Part shown: piece after piece, positions 16,727 to 27,746 of the stretch
How positions within the stretch are numbered: the first letter of the stretch is position 1
How the letters are laid out: every line of letters begins with the position of its first letter
From: Chloroflexota bacterium
GTDB taxonomy: Bacteria > Chloroflexota > Anaerolineae > Caldilineales > Caldilineaceae
Assembly: GCA_003577005.1 (NCBI GenBank)
Contig: QEUW01000026.1
Coordinates: 1-38,688 of the forward strand
Reading direction: 5' to 3'
Length of the DNA stretch: 38,688 nt
The notes under the pieces: generated by a model
What the model saw: only the letters and a program-made list of their open reading frames with translations
Database searches by the model: none
What the model was told of the DNA's origin: nothing
Position numbers and translations under genes: made by a program

Positions 16727-16908
16727 CGCTTCGTGTGGTCATTCCTATCCGCGCGCAAATTTCCAGACCTGTTATCCGGCTTCGGTACGGCGGAACCTGG
16801 CAATCAAGTTGGCACAGCAGGCCAACGGGAAGGAATCAATGCGCATCATAGCCCGTAGTGTAGCACGAGGCGGATGTCGTGTCAATTGACGCATAAATAA
16901 ATCACCAC

Positions 16909-17676
16909 TTAGCGCGGCGGCATGCGGAGGGCGCCATCCAGCCGGATTACTTCGCCGTTGAGCATCGAGTTTTCAAAGATGTGAGCCACCAGGGCTGCAT
17001 ACTCGGCAGGCTGGCCGAGTCGCGGTGGAAAGGGCACCTGTTGGGCAAGCGCTGTGCGGGCGGCAGCGGGGAGCGCAGCCAGCAGCGGGGTGTCAAAGAC
17101 GCCCGGTGCGATGGTAACTACACGGATCCCGTAGGCCGCCAGGTCGCGGGCGGCAGGTAGCGTCATTCCCACAATCCCCCCTTTGGCCGCGGCATAGGCC
17201 ACCTGGCCGTTCTGGCCATCAAAGGCCGCGATCGAGGCGGTGTTAACGATCACCCCGCGCTCGCCGTTAGTATCCGGTTCGTTGCCTGCCATGGCTGCGG
17301 CTGCCAGGCGCAGAACATTAAACGTGCCGATCAGGTTGACTTCCACCGTCTTGACAAACGAAGCGAGAGCGTGAGGGCCACGCCTGCTCAACACCCGCTC
17401 GGCCAGACCGATGCCAGCGCAGTTGACCGCACCATGAAGAGCCCCAAAATGGCCGACAGCAGCCGTGATCGTAGATTGGAGGGCGGCCTCATCGGTCACA
17501 TCGGTAGGGACGAAGAGCGACTGTGAGCCAATCTCCGCCACCGCGGTGTGACCGGCATCCGCATTGCGATCGGCGATAACAATCTGTGCATCCATTCTGC
17601 TCAGAAGCAGGGCGGTGGCGCGGCCTAGACCCGACGCACCGCCGGTGACCAGGATGCACTTTTGACTGAGTTCCAT
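16909..17676 (-). CDS. 3-hydroxyacyl-CoA dehydrogenase, HSD10-type SDR
   Basis: About 255 residues from the ATG at 17674-17676; the frame stays open 21 codons further, but that part is not family-like. It is a classical short-chain dehydrogenase with Thr-Gly-Gly-Ala-Ser-Gly-Leu-Gly for NAD, Asn-Cys-Ala-Gly, a Ser before Ile-Ala-Ala-Phe-Asp-Gly-Gln, and Tyr-Ala-Ala-Ala-Lys. The [14 protein letters not shown] segment and the end [11 protein letters not shown] are typical of type II 3-hydroxyacyl-CoA dehydrogenase (HSD17B10). It probably oxidises 3-hydroxyacyl-CoA in fatty or branched-chain acyl breakdown. It stands alone, divergent from the methyltransferase. Confidence 0.9.
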   Translation of the reverse strand: MELSQKCILVTGGASGLGRATALLLSRMDAQIVIADRNADAGHTAVAEIGSQSLFVPTDVTDEAALQSTITAAVGHFGALHGAVNCAGIGLAERVLSRRGPHALASFVKTVEVNLIGTFNVLRLAAAAMAGNEPDTNGERGVIVNTASIAAFDGQNGQVAYAAAKGGIVGMTLPAARDLAAYGIRVVTIAPGVFDTPLLAALPAAARTALAQQVPFPPRLGQPAEYAALVAHIFENSMLNGEVIRLDGALRMPPR

Positions 17677-17868
17677 GTCATCCAATCCTCTACTCAAAAC
17701 TGTTCTATTTGACCGATGTGCTTGGGCCGCCGGTATCATATCATTAAGGTTGCCAGCGACCCAAGTGAGGAACTCGTGTTAGCTGGAGAATTCCTGATGG
17801 GCTACGTGACCGGAAGCCCGACTGTACAGAAACGCAATATGGATTGAAAATGATTGTTAAATTGGTAC

Positions 17869-17897
17869 TTGAAATTGTTTACAATGGCTGCTATAAT
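17869..17897 (+). promoter_or_regulatory. Strong sigma-70 promoter
   Basis: TTGAAA at 17869-17874 and TATAAT at 17892-17897 are separated by exactly 17 bases. The initiation point would be near 17904. The first thing transcribed is a hairpin with a T-run (17912-17939), so full-length transcripts to the methyltransferase gene need read-through. Confidence 0.75.
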
Positions 17898-17911
17898 GGC
17901 AAACCGTAGCC

Positions 17912-17939
17912 GGTGGGAGAACATTCCCGCCCTTTTTTT
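17912..17939 (+). terminator. Promoter-proximal terminator/attenuator
   Basis: A 7-bp stem with one G-T pair (17912-17918 with 17925-17931) and a 6-nt loop is followed by seven Ts. It starts roughly 8 bases after the predicted transcription start, giving an RNA of only about 35 nt if termination is efficient. There is no plus-strand gene upstream for it to terminate. Confidence 0.7.
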
Positions 17940-18029
17940 GTCAGTTGCGCCGAGACAGGTGAAAGGCTGTTGGTTTTGTTGTGTTTTATTATAAAGTGGT
18001 ATCGGTATCACACAGGCCAATCGTTCTCG

Positions 18030-18135
18030 TTTCACCTGCGGTGAAAATCGCATACAAGTGAACACAGATCAAAGTCTGTGTATGGTTTTCACCGTTCATC
18101 GATGGGCGAAGCCCGTGCCGGCTGTTTAGTAAACA
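18030..18135 (+). promoter_or_regulatory. Structured leader with nested palindromes
   Basis: Three dyads lie within 110 bases before the methyltransferase gene. They are TTTCACC/GGTGAAA with a 3-nt spacer (18030-18046), an outer GGTGAAAA/TTTTCACC pair enclosing ACACAGA/TCTGTGT (18040-18093), and TGTTTA-G-TAAACA (18123-18135). The first two share an arm and are mutually exclusive in RNA, which is the layout of a switching leader. No known riboswitch class is recognised; operators for a repressor are the alternative. Confidence 0.5.
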
Positions 18136-18159
18136 ACCAGGTAGTGAGGGTCAAACAGC

Positions 18160-19113
18160 ATGGCGATTGCGAGCCGTGTACAAGGGTCGGTGGCCCCCCC
18201 CGTGATCGACTACGAAGGCAGCCCTTACCGGCAGGCCTTCTGGGAAGGGCAGGGCCGTGACTACGAAGATACGGTAGAACGCTTTGCCCTCCGCTCGTTG
18301 TTGCCGGCACACGGGGTGCGCATTGCCGAGATCGGCGCCGGGTTTGGCCGGCTGGCTGATTTATACCTGGGCTACGAACAGATCATCCTGTTCGATTACA
18401 GCCGCACCCTACTGCAGGATGCTGTAGAGCGGTGGGGGCATGACCCACGTTTTGTCTTTGTGGCCGGCAACCTCTACCAGTTGCCGTTGGCGACCGCTAG
18501 CCTCGATTCGTTCGTAATGGTGCGTGTCATGCACCACTTGGCCGATGTGCCCCAGGCGCTGCGGCAGATCCATAGAGTGATGCACCGGCACAGTGTCGCC
18601 GTACTAGAGTACGCAAACAAGCGAAACCTGAAAGCGATCTTGCGTTGGCTGGCCGGAGGGCAACCGTGGTCGCCGTTGGCCCCGGAACCGGTAGAGTTTG
18701 TGCCGCTCAATTTTGATTTTCACCCCCGGTGGATGGCTGCACGCATGGCCGAAGCGCAGTTATCGGTTCGGCTGCAACTTGCGGTGTCACATTTTCGTAT
18801 ATCCATTGTGAAGAAACGCATCGATCCCCGCCGGTTGGCTCAAGTGGATCGCCTTCTGTTTCGTCTGGGAGGAAGGTTTCCACTGGCGCCCAGCGTTTTT
18901 GTGCAGGCCCTAACGCCCACTTCCTCTGCCCGCGTATCGGCGAATGGGGGATCGGCGAATGGGGGATCGGCGGTGGCCGACCTCTTTCGTTGCCCGCATT
19001 GTGAGGCCGAAGCCTTTGAATTGAGAGCGTCCAAACAGCTATTATGTCAAGTTTGTGGTAAAAGATTTGAACAGAGGGGCGGCATTTGGGACTTCAAGGA
19101 AACAGTTTCGTAA
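18160..19113 (+). CDS. SAM-dependent methyltransferase with C-terminal zinc ribbon
   Basis: This 317-residue protein has a class-I methyltransferase domain (residues about 45-170) with motif I Ala-Glu-Ile-Gly-Ala-Gly-Phe-Gly-Arg-Leu and the Met-His-His-Leu segment after motif IV. A C-terminal zinc ribbon follows with Cys-Pro-His-Cys and Cys-Gln-Val-Cys (about 285-305), similar to Trm112-type ribbons. The two domains are joined by a linker that carries a 15-bp tandem duplication (18936-18965) encoding Ser-Ala-Asn-Gly-Gly twice. GAGGG precedes the ATG by 9 bases. The substrate is unknown; the ribbon hints at an RNA or protein target. It is preceded by a promoter, terminator and structured leader. 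Confidence 0.85.
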   Translation: MAIASRVQGSVAPPVIDYEGSPYRQAFWEGQGRDYEDTVERFALRSLLPAHGVRIAEIGAGFGRLADLYLGYEQIILFDYSRTLLQDAVERWGHDPRFVFVAGNLYQLPLATASLDSFVMVRVMHHLADVPQALRQIHRVMHRHSVAVLEYANKRNLKAILRWLAGGQPWSPLAPEPVEFVPLNFDFHPRWMAARMAEAQLSVRLQLAVSHFRISIVKKRIDPRRLAQVDRLLFRLGGRFPLAPSVFVQALTPTSSARVSANGGSANGGSAVADLFRCPHCEAEAFELRASKQLLCQVCGKRFEQRGGIWDFKETVS

Positions 19114-19376
19114 CGCCGATCTTGAGCTAACGTTTAGGCTGGGACCAAAAATCTATCGAAGGGCGTACGTTATCGTTATTGCTTGTGCAAGCAGCTATTC
19201 TCTTGAATGGTGTTGGGCGTAGATGAGGGTTTGGCAGGCAGCTTTTATTGCCCAACTCGGATTTAATTGATTTTTTGGTGAGTCGAGGTCTGATTGATTC
19301 TGTTGCATTTATACCAGCAGGACCTGCCACGGACTTACGAATTGCGACTCAAGGACACAGGTGAGGAGCACACCGG
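19114..19376. other. Intergenic region upstream of the sigma factor gene
   Basis: About 260 bases without a supportable gene. It is T-rich in its second half and contains a small GCTTG-TG-CAAGC dyad near 19180. The promoter of the sigma gene should lie here, but no clear -35/-10 pair stands out. GAGGAG at 19363-19368 is the ribosome binding site. Confidence 0.5.
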
Positions 19377-20693
<1,317 letters not shown>

Positions 20694-20743
20694 GGTAGGA
20701 CAATGGGCGATGGTCTGCTGTCACAATCCCGTTGTTTCCTGGG

Positions 20744-20775
20744 AAACACCGGCTTCTTCGGAGGCCGGTGTTTTT
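20744..20775 (+). terminator. UUCG-loop terminator of the sigma factor gene
   Basis: A 10-bp stem (20744-20753 with 20764-20773) continues through three more pairs to a C(UUCG)G tetraloop, one of the most stable RNA loops, and runs into a TTTTT tract. It lies about 50 bases after the sigma gene stop codon. Confidence 0.9.
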
Positions 20776-20892
20776 GTTGGCGGGACAGATGTCCCTTATT
20801 CCGCTGGGGACGTGGTGTGCATAGCTCGGGTTGGCCGGCTATCCTTTCGTCTCTGCTGAGCGTTTCGAATTCCGCTGCGACTGGTAGGCGGC

Positions 20893-20921
20893 TTTTGGTT
20901 GCCTTTCACTTCATGTATAAT
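20893..20921 (+). promoter_or_regulatory. Possible promoter for the amaP-like/scpB pair
   Basis: TATAAT at 20916-20921 is preceded by TTTTGG (20893-20898) with a 17-base spacer. The -10 is perfect and the -35 is weak. It lies between the sigma factor terminator and the next gene, where a promoter is expected. Confidence 0.5.
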
Positions 20922-20976
20922 CTGGCACAGGGTGACCGAGATCAACCGTGGGGTCAACGGCGGAAGGAACTCCTTG

Positions 20977-21540
20977 ATGGCAATTTTTAACCGAATCGTG
21001 GCCGCACTGCTATGGCTGGTGTTGGTTGCGGGGCTGTCGCTCCTGGCGGTGGCGCCGTTGACAACTATCGAGCGGGTTCAGACCGGGTTGGCCGCGCTGG
21101 AGAGTACCCTGCGCGGCTGGCAAGAGGCCAGCCCTACCAACTTTCTCATCGCCCAGGCCGCCTTTGGCGTTGCCGTGGTCTTGATCTTTGGTACGCTCTT
21201 CTGGCTTGAACTGTGGGCCGGGCGCCGGCGCGGGGTGCGTATCCGTACGGTGGGCGGCGGCTCGGCTGAGGTGGATACGGTCAGTGTGGGCCGGCGGCTG
21301 GAGTGGCATCTAGACCAACTGGCCGAGATCATCCGCGTTGTGCCGGTCGTTAGATCGCGCGGTGGCTCGGTCGATATCAAACTGGAGATCGAAGCGGCGC
21401 CCGATGTGGATATCCCCCTGAAGACCGATGAGGTCGTCGAGCTAACTCGTGATATCATCGAGCAAGATATGGGTCTAAAACTAGGCAAACTGGATGTCCA
21501 TGTCCGCTGCGCCCCCTTTGAGCCGGACTGGGTCGCCTGA
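20977..21540 (+). CDS. AmaP-like Asp23/Gls24 membrane anchor protein
   Basis: From the ATG at 20977 (AAGGA 8 bases upstream) the protein has 187 residues; the open frame begins 26 codons earlier without family-like sequence. Two membrane helices (about 5-30 and 55-80) are followed by a cytosolic Asp23/Gls24-like domain. This is the layout of AmaP, the membrane anchor of the alkaline shock protein Asp23 in Firmicutes. A role in envelope stress or cell-surface homeostasis is inferred. scpB starts one base after its stop codon, so the two are co-translated. Confidence 0.75.
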   Translation: MAIFNRIVAALLWLVLVAGLSLLAVAPLTTIERVQTGLAALESTLRGWQEASPTNFLIAQAAFGVAVVLIFGTLFWLELWAGRRRGVRIRTVGGGSAEVDTVSVGRRLEWHLDQLAEIIRVVPVVRSRGGSVDIKLEIEAAPDVDIPLKTDEVVELTRDIIEQDMGLKLGKLDVHVRCAPFEPDWVA

Positions 21541-21541
21541 G

Positions 21542-22198
21542 ATGAGGACGTTACACACAAACGGCGCCACGATTGTGCAAGGGGAGTTCGACCTTGACCT
21601 GGGCGACCGTTTTGTCGAAGCCGGGGGCGAACGCATCCCCCTGCTGGCGGCGCTCGAAAGCCTGCTCTTTGTGGCTGCCGAACCTGTCGAACCCGCCCAA
21701 CTCGCCCGCACGCTGGAACTAGACGTTGCTACGGTGGAAACGACGATCCGGGCGCTGGCACACCGCTATAGCACTACCGGGCGCGGGCTGCGCTTACAGG
21801 AACGGAACGGCAAATACCAACTGGTCACGCTGCCGGCGGCGGCCCCGCTGGTCGAGACCTTTTTGAGCCTGGACCTGACCACCCGGCTGAGCGGCCCGGC
21901 GCTGGAAACCTTGGCCGTCGTCGCCTACCGCCAACCCGTCACCCGCGCCCAGATCGAGGCCGTGCGCGGGGTGGATTGCGCTGGTGTACTCCGCTCGCTG
22001 CTGCAACGCGGCCTGATCGAGGAAATTGGCCGGCTCGAAGTAGCCGGTCGCCCGATCCTCTATGGCGTCACCGACCTGTTTCTCCAACACTTTGGCCTCA
22101 CCAGTCTTGAACAGTTGCCGCCGTTGGCGACACCCGACCAGAACCTGCTCGACTCGGTGACAAAACTGGAGAGCCTGGAGGCGGCTGCCGCGACGTAG
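21542..22198 (+). CDS. scpB: Segregation and condensation protein B
   Basis: ScpB is the winged-helix (kite) subunit that binds ScpA and, through it, SMC in the chromosome condensation complex. The protein of 218 residues has [12 protein letters not shown] near residue 38 and the hallmark [13 protein letters not shown] motif near residue 120, then the Gly-Arg-Pro-Ile-Leu-Tyr-Gly-Val-Thr segment. The ATG at 21542 is adjacent to the previous stop; an in-frame ATG at 21494 would overlap it by 47 bases. scpA is not in the window, whereas many genomes have scpA directly upstream. Confidence 0.93.
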   Translation: MRTLHTNGATIVQGEFDLDLGDRFVEAGGERIPLLAALESLLFVAAEPVEPAQLARTLELDVATVETTIRALAHRYSTTGRGLRLQERNGKYQLVTLPAAAPLVETFLSLDLTTRLSGPALETLAVVAYRQPVTRAQIEAVRGVDCAGVLRSLLQRGLIEEIGRLEVAGRPILYGVTDLFLQHFGLTSLEQLPPLATPDQNLLDSVTKLESLEAAAAT

Positions 22199-22438
22199 AT
22201 CACGATGTAGATCACGATGTCGGCGTTTTGTCAGCCAGTGCGTAGTTCGCTGTCAGGTGGATTGGTCTGAAACAGGGAATACTAAAATTGCGTAGTGTCT
22301 CTAGGCCGCGGTGTTGTTTCGCATCGAAAGCTACCGGCGCACCGTCACTACTTTCTGTCTAACGTTGACCGGATCGATGCCGCGGTGGAGAAGATCGGTG
22401 CGCCTTCAGCCTGATGAAAAAGTAAGGAGCTAAACTCC
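22199..22438. other. Intergenic region before the DUF2207 gene
   Basis: About 240 bases with no gene. It opens with a short tandem repeat of GTAGATCACGAT straddling the scpB stop codon. The promoter of the envelope gene set should be here, but I cannot point to convincing boxes. AAGGAG at 22424-22429 is a good ribosome binding site 9 bases before the ATG. Confidence 0.5.
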
Positions 22439-24418
<1,980 letters not shown>

Positions 24419-24455
24419 CCGGCCGGCGGAGAAGGCTGGCAACTGCGAATTGAAT

Positions 24456-24527
24456 ACAGATTTTCAGGATTTACACGAATTTTGCACCCTTGTCCCCAGA
24501 AGCCCGTGCAAATCTGCGAAAATCTGT
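24456..24527. repeat. ACAGATTTTC inverted repeat between the DUF2207 and zinc-ribbon genes
   Basis: Arms ACAGATTTTC...ATTT (24456-24472) and AAAT...GAAAATCTGT (24510-24527) pair with few mismatches, and inner ATTTTGCAC/GTGCAAAT words extend the pairing. The repeat is related to those at 5543 and 14887, and it separates two genes of the same presumed transcript. Confidence 0.7.
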
Positions 24528-24594
24528 GTTCTGAACGCTTTCTCCGTCAAGCCGCCAGGGAGGTCTAAACTCGATTGCACTCAAGGAGCAAGGC

Positions 24595-25143
24595 ATGGTC
24601 GGTAGCGGGAGAATTGTTGGGTTAGGGTTGATGATCGTCAGCGGTGTCCTCCTGCTGGCCTTTATCGGTTGGGTGATGACGGCCTTTGGCACCGCTGAAA
24701 CGACCAGCGGCGGCATGACGCTTGGCATCTTACTGGCGTTGGTCGTGCTGGCGCCCATCTTTGGCATCGGCGTCTATCTCCTACGCCGGGGGACGGTAGA
24801 GCAGGCGCAGTTTGCCGTGGTGCAACAGCAGAAGAAGTTGCTCAATATGGTGCTGACGCAAGGTCAGGTTACGATCCCCCAGTTGGTGGCCGAATTGCAG
24901 ATGCCGCGCGATGCCGTCGAGGATATGATCCGCGATGTGGTGGGCAAGCAGCTCTTTAGCGGCGCTATCAACTGGGAGAAAGGCGTGCTCTACAGCGTCG
25001 AAAGCCAGCAATTGACCGGCGACCGCAAATGCCCCAACTGCGGCGGCCAATTGACCTTTGCCGGCAAAGGGCTGATCGTCTGTCCCTACTGCGGCAGCGA
25101 GGTTTTCTTGACCCAGCGCGCCGCGGCCGAGACAGCAGTATAG
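24595..25143 (+). CDS. Two-helix membrane protein with winged helix and zinc ribbon
   Basis: 182 residues. Two membrane helices (about 8-30 and 43-63) are followed by a winged-helix/PCI-like region (about 78-138) and a C-terminal zinc ribbon with Cys146, Cys149, Cys163 and Cys166. I do not recognise a named family. The layout, a membrane anchor with a cytosolic zinc ribbon, recalls the YdjG-type partners of PspA/SPFH systems. AGGAG lies about 6 bases before the ATG. It stands between DUF2207 and the helical protein/SPFH pair on the same strand. The winged helix may mediate protein contacts rather than DNA binding. Confidence 0.75.
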   Translation: MVGSGRIVGLGLMIVSGVLLLAFIGWVMTAFGTAETTSGGMTLGILLALVVLAPIFGIGVYLLRRGTVEQAQFAVVQQQKKLLNMVLTQGQVTIPQLVAELQMPRDAVEDMIRDVVGKQLFSGAINWEKGVLYSVESQQLTGDRKCPNCGGQLTFAGKGLIVCPYCGSEVFLTQRAAAETAV

Positions 25144-25411
25144 ACGATGGACCACCGCCTAGAAAGTACGCAATCCGCCAGAATGTGAACCGGCTTTGGA
25201 TTAGACTCAAGCAGCGTTAACGAATGTTCAGATACTCGTAGCAACCGAGAAACTGTCCCGCTGATAGCCAACCCTACAATTAGCGGATCAGTTTGTAAAA
25301 AATCGATTAGCCGAAGGCATTCTGAAGAGGACCCCGCGCTATGTAGCTGATTTGAGCCGGCTTTCGCTGCCAGCCTCGACTGGAGTCGAAGGCTGTACTA
25401 CAGGAGGAACT
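25144..25411. other. Intergenic region inside the envelope gene set
   Basis: About 270 bases with no supportable gene. No clear terminator or promoter was seen; a second promoter for the helical-protein/SPFH pair could lie here. AGGAGG at 25403-25408 serves the next ATG. Confidence 0.45.
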
Positions 25412-25993
25412 ATGTCTGATCGCTATGTTGAAGAAGCGAAGAAGAACATGAATGCGCTGGAACGGTTGCTGAAAGGGCTGCCAGGCATCAGCGGCTATGT
25501 GGATCGCGAACTGCGTCGCGATGCCGACAAGCGCCTGCGCGAGACCATTGCCAACCAGTTGGAAGAGCAAAAGCGCGCGCTACTCGACATTCAAAAGAAG
25601 CTATTGGGTAGCGGTGGCCTCGCTTTACTTGGGAATGTGGACAGCGCCGTCACAAAGCTGCAACTGCTCATCGACCGTATCCGCACCGCTAGCTATGGGT
25701 ATGCGGGTCTATTCGACGCGGTGCGCATTCGCGAGGAGCAACTCAAGGCGCTACACAGCTTTGATGTGGCGCTGGCCGGTCGTGTGGTGGCCGTAGAAGA
25801 ACGAGTCAAGGCGCTTGCCACAGCAGCCTCAGACAGAACGAGCTTCCAATCGGTCAGTGATCAGCTTACCGACCTTCTGGGTGAACTGAACAATATGTTC
25901 AGCAAGCGCCAGGAGGCGATCATTGCCCCCGATCTGCTCACCAATGCCGGCTATGCCCCTGAGGTCGATCTACCGCCCGATTCGGCTGAGTAA
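25412..25993 (+). CDS. Helical protein paired with the SPFH protein
   Basis: 193 residues from the ATG at 25412, which has AGGAGG just upstream; the frame is open 20 codons earlier but without a ribosome binding site. The sequence is almost wholly helical with heptad-like stretches (about 8-70 and 95-165), has no signal or membrane segment, and contains a short Gly-rich turn near residues 66-75. I do not recognise a named family. It ends 38 bases before the SPFH gene and is surely co-transcribed with it. It may take the place that PspA has in the Bacillus PspA-YdjGHI module, but no PspA-specific motif is seen. Confidence 0.75.
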   Translation: MSDRYVEEAKKNMNALERLLKGLPGISGYVDRELRRDADKRLRETIANQLEEQKRALLDIQKKLLGSGGLALLGNVDSAVTKLQLLIDRIRTASYGYAGLFDAVRIREEQLKALHSFDVALAGRVVAVEERVKALATAASDRTSFQSVSDQLTDLLGELNNMFSKRQEAIIAPDLLTNAGYAPEVDLPPDSAE

Positions 25994-26031
25994 GACGCCC
26001 ATCTGTTTCTCTGTCAAAAGGAGAGTCCATC

Positions 26032-27102
26032 ATGCCACGGATTATCGATGTTATCGAAGCGCCCAACCAGGGGCCCAATGAGCTGGTGGCGCGCGTGCCG
26101 GAGATTGGCTCCGGTGATTTCCGCTTGGGTAGCCAGGTGATCGTGCGCGAGAGCCAGCGCGCCGTCTTTTACCGTGACGGCAAATCGCTCGACTTGTTCG
26201 GACCAGGACGCCACACCATCACGACGGCCAACCTTCCCCTGCTCTCCAATTTGTTGAGCCTGTTCACCGGTGGCGACAACGTTTTTACGGCCGAAGTCTA
26301 TTTTGTCAACCTGCGCGAGCTGACCGACCTCAAGTGGGGCACGCCGCAGCCCATCAGTCTGCGCGATACCGACCTGGGATTGGTGCGGTTGCGCGCCTTT
26401 GGCCAGTTTACGATGCAGGTGGCCGACCCCAAACTCTTTGTCGATAAGATCGTCGGCACGCTCGGCACCTTTTCCACCGCCCAGATCGAAGAGTACCTGC
26501 GCGCCGCCATCATCAGCCGGCTGACCGATGTGCTGGGCGAAAACATGACCAGCATCCTCGACTTGCCGCGGCTCTTTGATGAGATCAGCGCCGGGATGCG
26601 CGCCAAAGTGCAGGATGACTTTGCCATCATGGGCATCAACCTGCGCCAGTTTATGGTCATCTCCATCAGCCCAACCGAAGAAACAGCCAGGGCGATTGAC
26701 GAGCGCGCATCGATGGGCGCCATCGGCAATATGGATGCTTATCTGAAGTACAAGGCTGCCCGGGCCATGGGCGACGCCGCCCAACAATCCGGTGGCGAGG
26801 CGGGTGTAGGCGTTGGGTTGGGCGCTGGCATGGGCATGGGCGCCGGCATGGCCGGCATGATCGCTCAGGCCATGATGGGCGCCCAACAGGCGGGCCAACA
26901 GGCCGCCCAGCCGGCCCAGCCTGCGGGTGCTCCTAGCGCAGCCACACCGGGCGTCATGACGCTGGAGGAAGCCGCAGCCTATCTCAAAGTCGAGCCGGCC
27001 GATGTCCAGGCCATGATCGACAGCGGCGAACTCAAGGCCCGCACCATCGGCTCGCAGGTGCGCATTAGCAAAGAAGCGGTCGACGCCTTTTTGAACAGCT
27101 AA
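26032..27102 (+). CDS. YdjI-like SPFH protein fused to an excisionase-type HTH
   Basis: 356 residues. An SPFH/band-7 domain of the YdjI ('virion core protein-like') type covers about 20-235. It shows Val-Ile-Val-Arg-Glu-Ser-Gln-Arg-Ala-Val-Phe, Phe-Gly-Pro-Gly-Arg-His-Thr, Asp-Leu-Lys-Trp-Gly-Thr-Pro, and Ile-Asp-Glu-Arg-Ala-Ser-Met-Gly-Ala-Ile-Gly. A Gly/Met/Ala/Gln-rich linker (about 250-300) follows. The last 50 residues are an HTH_17-like domain: Met-Thr-Leu-Glu-Glu-Ala-Ala-Ala-Tyr-Leu, a recognition helix, then Val-Arg-Ile-Ser-Lys-Glu-Ala-Val. Bacillus YdjI instead ends in a zinc ribbon. SPFH proteins form membrane-associated oligomers; the HTH may be a protein-binding module or link membrane state to DNA. 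There is no membrane helix. Confidence 0.9.
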   Translation: MPRIIDVIEAPNQGPNELVARVPEIGSGDFRLGSQVIVRESQRAVFYRDGKSLDLFGPGRHTITTANLPLLSNLLSLFTGGDNVFTAEVYFVNLRELTDLKWGTPQPISLRDTDLGLVRLRAFGQFTMQVADPKLFVDKIVGTLGTFSTAQIEEYLRAAIISRLTDVLGENMTSILDLPRLFDEISAGMRAKVQDDFAIMGINLRQFMVISISPTEETARAIDERASMGAIGNMDAYLKYKAARAMGDAAQQSGGEAGVGVGLGAGMGMGAGMAGMIAQAMMGAQQAGQQAAQPAQPAGAPSAATPGVMTLEEAAAYLKVEPADVQAMIDSGELKARTIGSQVRISKEAVDAFLNS

Positions 27103-27106
27103 TAAG

Positions 27107-27147
27107 TGACGAGTGACGAGTGATGAGTGAGCACTCGTCACTCGTCA
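27107..27147. repeat. TGACGAGTGACGAGTG palindrome between convergent genes
   Basis: Perfect 16-bp arms (27107-27122 and 27132-27147) around a 9-nt loop lie between the stop codons of the SPFH gene and the convergent ybaK-like gene. The right arm contains that gene's stop codon. There is no T-run, but the position suits a bidirectional transcript end. Confidence 0.8.
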
Positions 27148-27657
27148 ACTCACCACCACCACTACCGGTTGCACGACGCGCACCAGTTCATCCAGATGGA
27201 TACGCAACATGGTGCGGTCGTCGCCGCCGCCGCCGTAGAGCAGGCCGCCAAAATGGCTCGATGCCTCAACTACCGAGGCATCGAGCAGAACCGGCAGCGC
27301 GGTCTGGTGCCCAAACGGCGGCACCCCCCCGGCAGGGTACCCCAGGGTCGCCAGCACCGTCTCCGGCGTGGCGAGCTTCACCCGCCCCTTGGCCACGCCA
27401 AAATGGCGGGCGAGCAGCGGGGCGCGGACGCGGCGCTCGCCGTGGCTGATCACCACTAGGGGCGTTGGGGTTGCCTCCTCTCGTTTGTCCACCAGGAAGA
27501 GCAGGGTCTTGATGATCTGGTTGGGGTCAGCACCCAGGGCCGCGGCCGCAGCCGGCACGGTGGGGGTGTGTCCGATGTCGGGCAACAGTTCGGCCTCGAT
27601 CTGGTGGGCTTGCAGGTAGTGTTGCAGGTCGGTCGGTGTTCTTATTGTGGTAGTCAT
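27145..27657 (-). CDS. YbaK/EbsC-family aminoacyl-tRNA deacylase
   Basis: A 170-residue protein of the YbaK/ProX editing family, which hydrolyses mischarged tRNA such as Cys-tRNA(Pro). Visible are the Lys-Thr-Leu-Leu-Phe-Leu-Val segment (residue about 50, with the conserved Lys) and the Gly-Tyr-Pro-Ala-Gly-Gly-Val-Pro-Pro-Phe-Gly-His loop near residues 106-117, followed by the Asp-Ala-Ser-Val strand. The length is normal. It is convergent with the SPFH gene and divergent from the HAD gene. The preferred tRNA cannot be told from sequence. Confidence 0.9.
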   Translation of the reverse strand: MTTTIRTPTDLQHYLQAHQIEAELLPDIGHTPTVPAAAAALGADPNQIIKTLLFLVDKREEATPTPLVVISHGERRVRAPLLARHFGVAKGRVKLATPETVLATLGYPAGGVPPFGHQTALPVLLDASVVEASSHFGGLLYGGGGDDRTMLRIHLDELVRVVQPVVVVVS

Positions 27658-27746
27658 TGTGTTAGCGCGAGTGCTTTTCTTGTGTTATAGTCGTGAACTG
27701 TATCTATACTGTACTCCACGTTGCACCGGCGACAGAAATTACGCAC

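Noticed and set aside
16727..16908. Possible T-box or other riboswitch before paiB, given a terminator and a long leader
   Set aside because: The conserved T-box sequence and specifier features were not found on the minus strand, and no other riboswitch class fits.
17797..17847. 16-codon small ORF with GGAG eight bases upstream, as a possible leader peptide
   Set aside because: It lies upstream of the predicted promoter, so it would not be on the methyltransferase transcript, and nothing supports its translation.
26014..27141. 375-codon minus-strand frame opposite the SPFH gene
   Set aside because: It is a GC-skew shadow; the plus-strand SPFH motifs are unmistakable.
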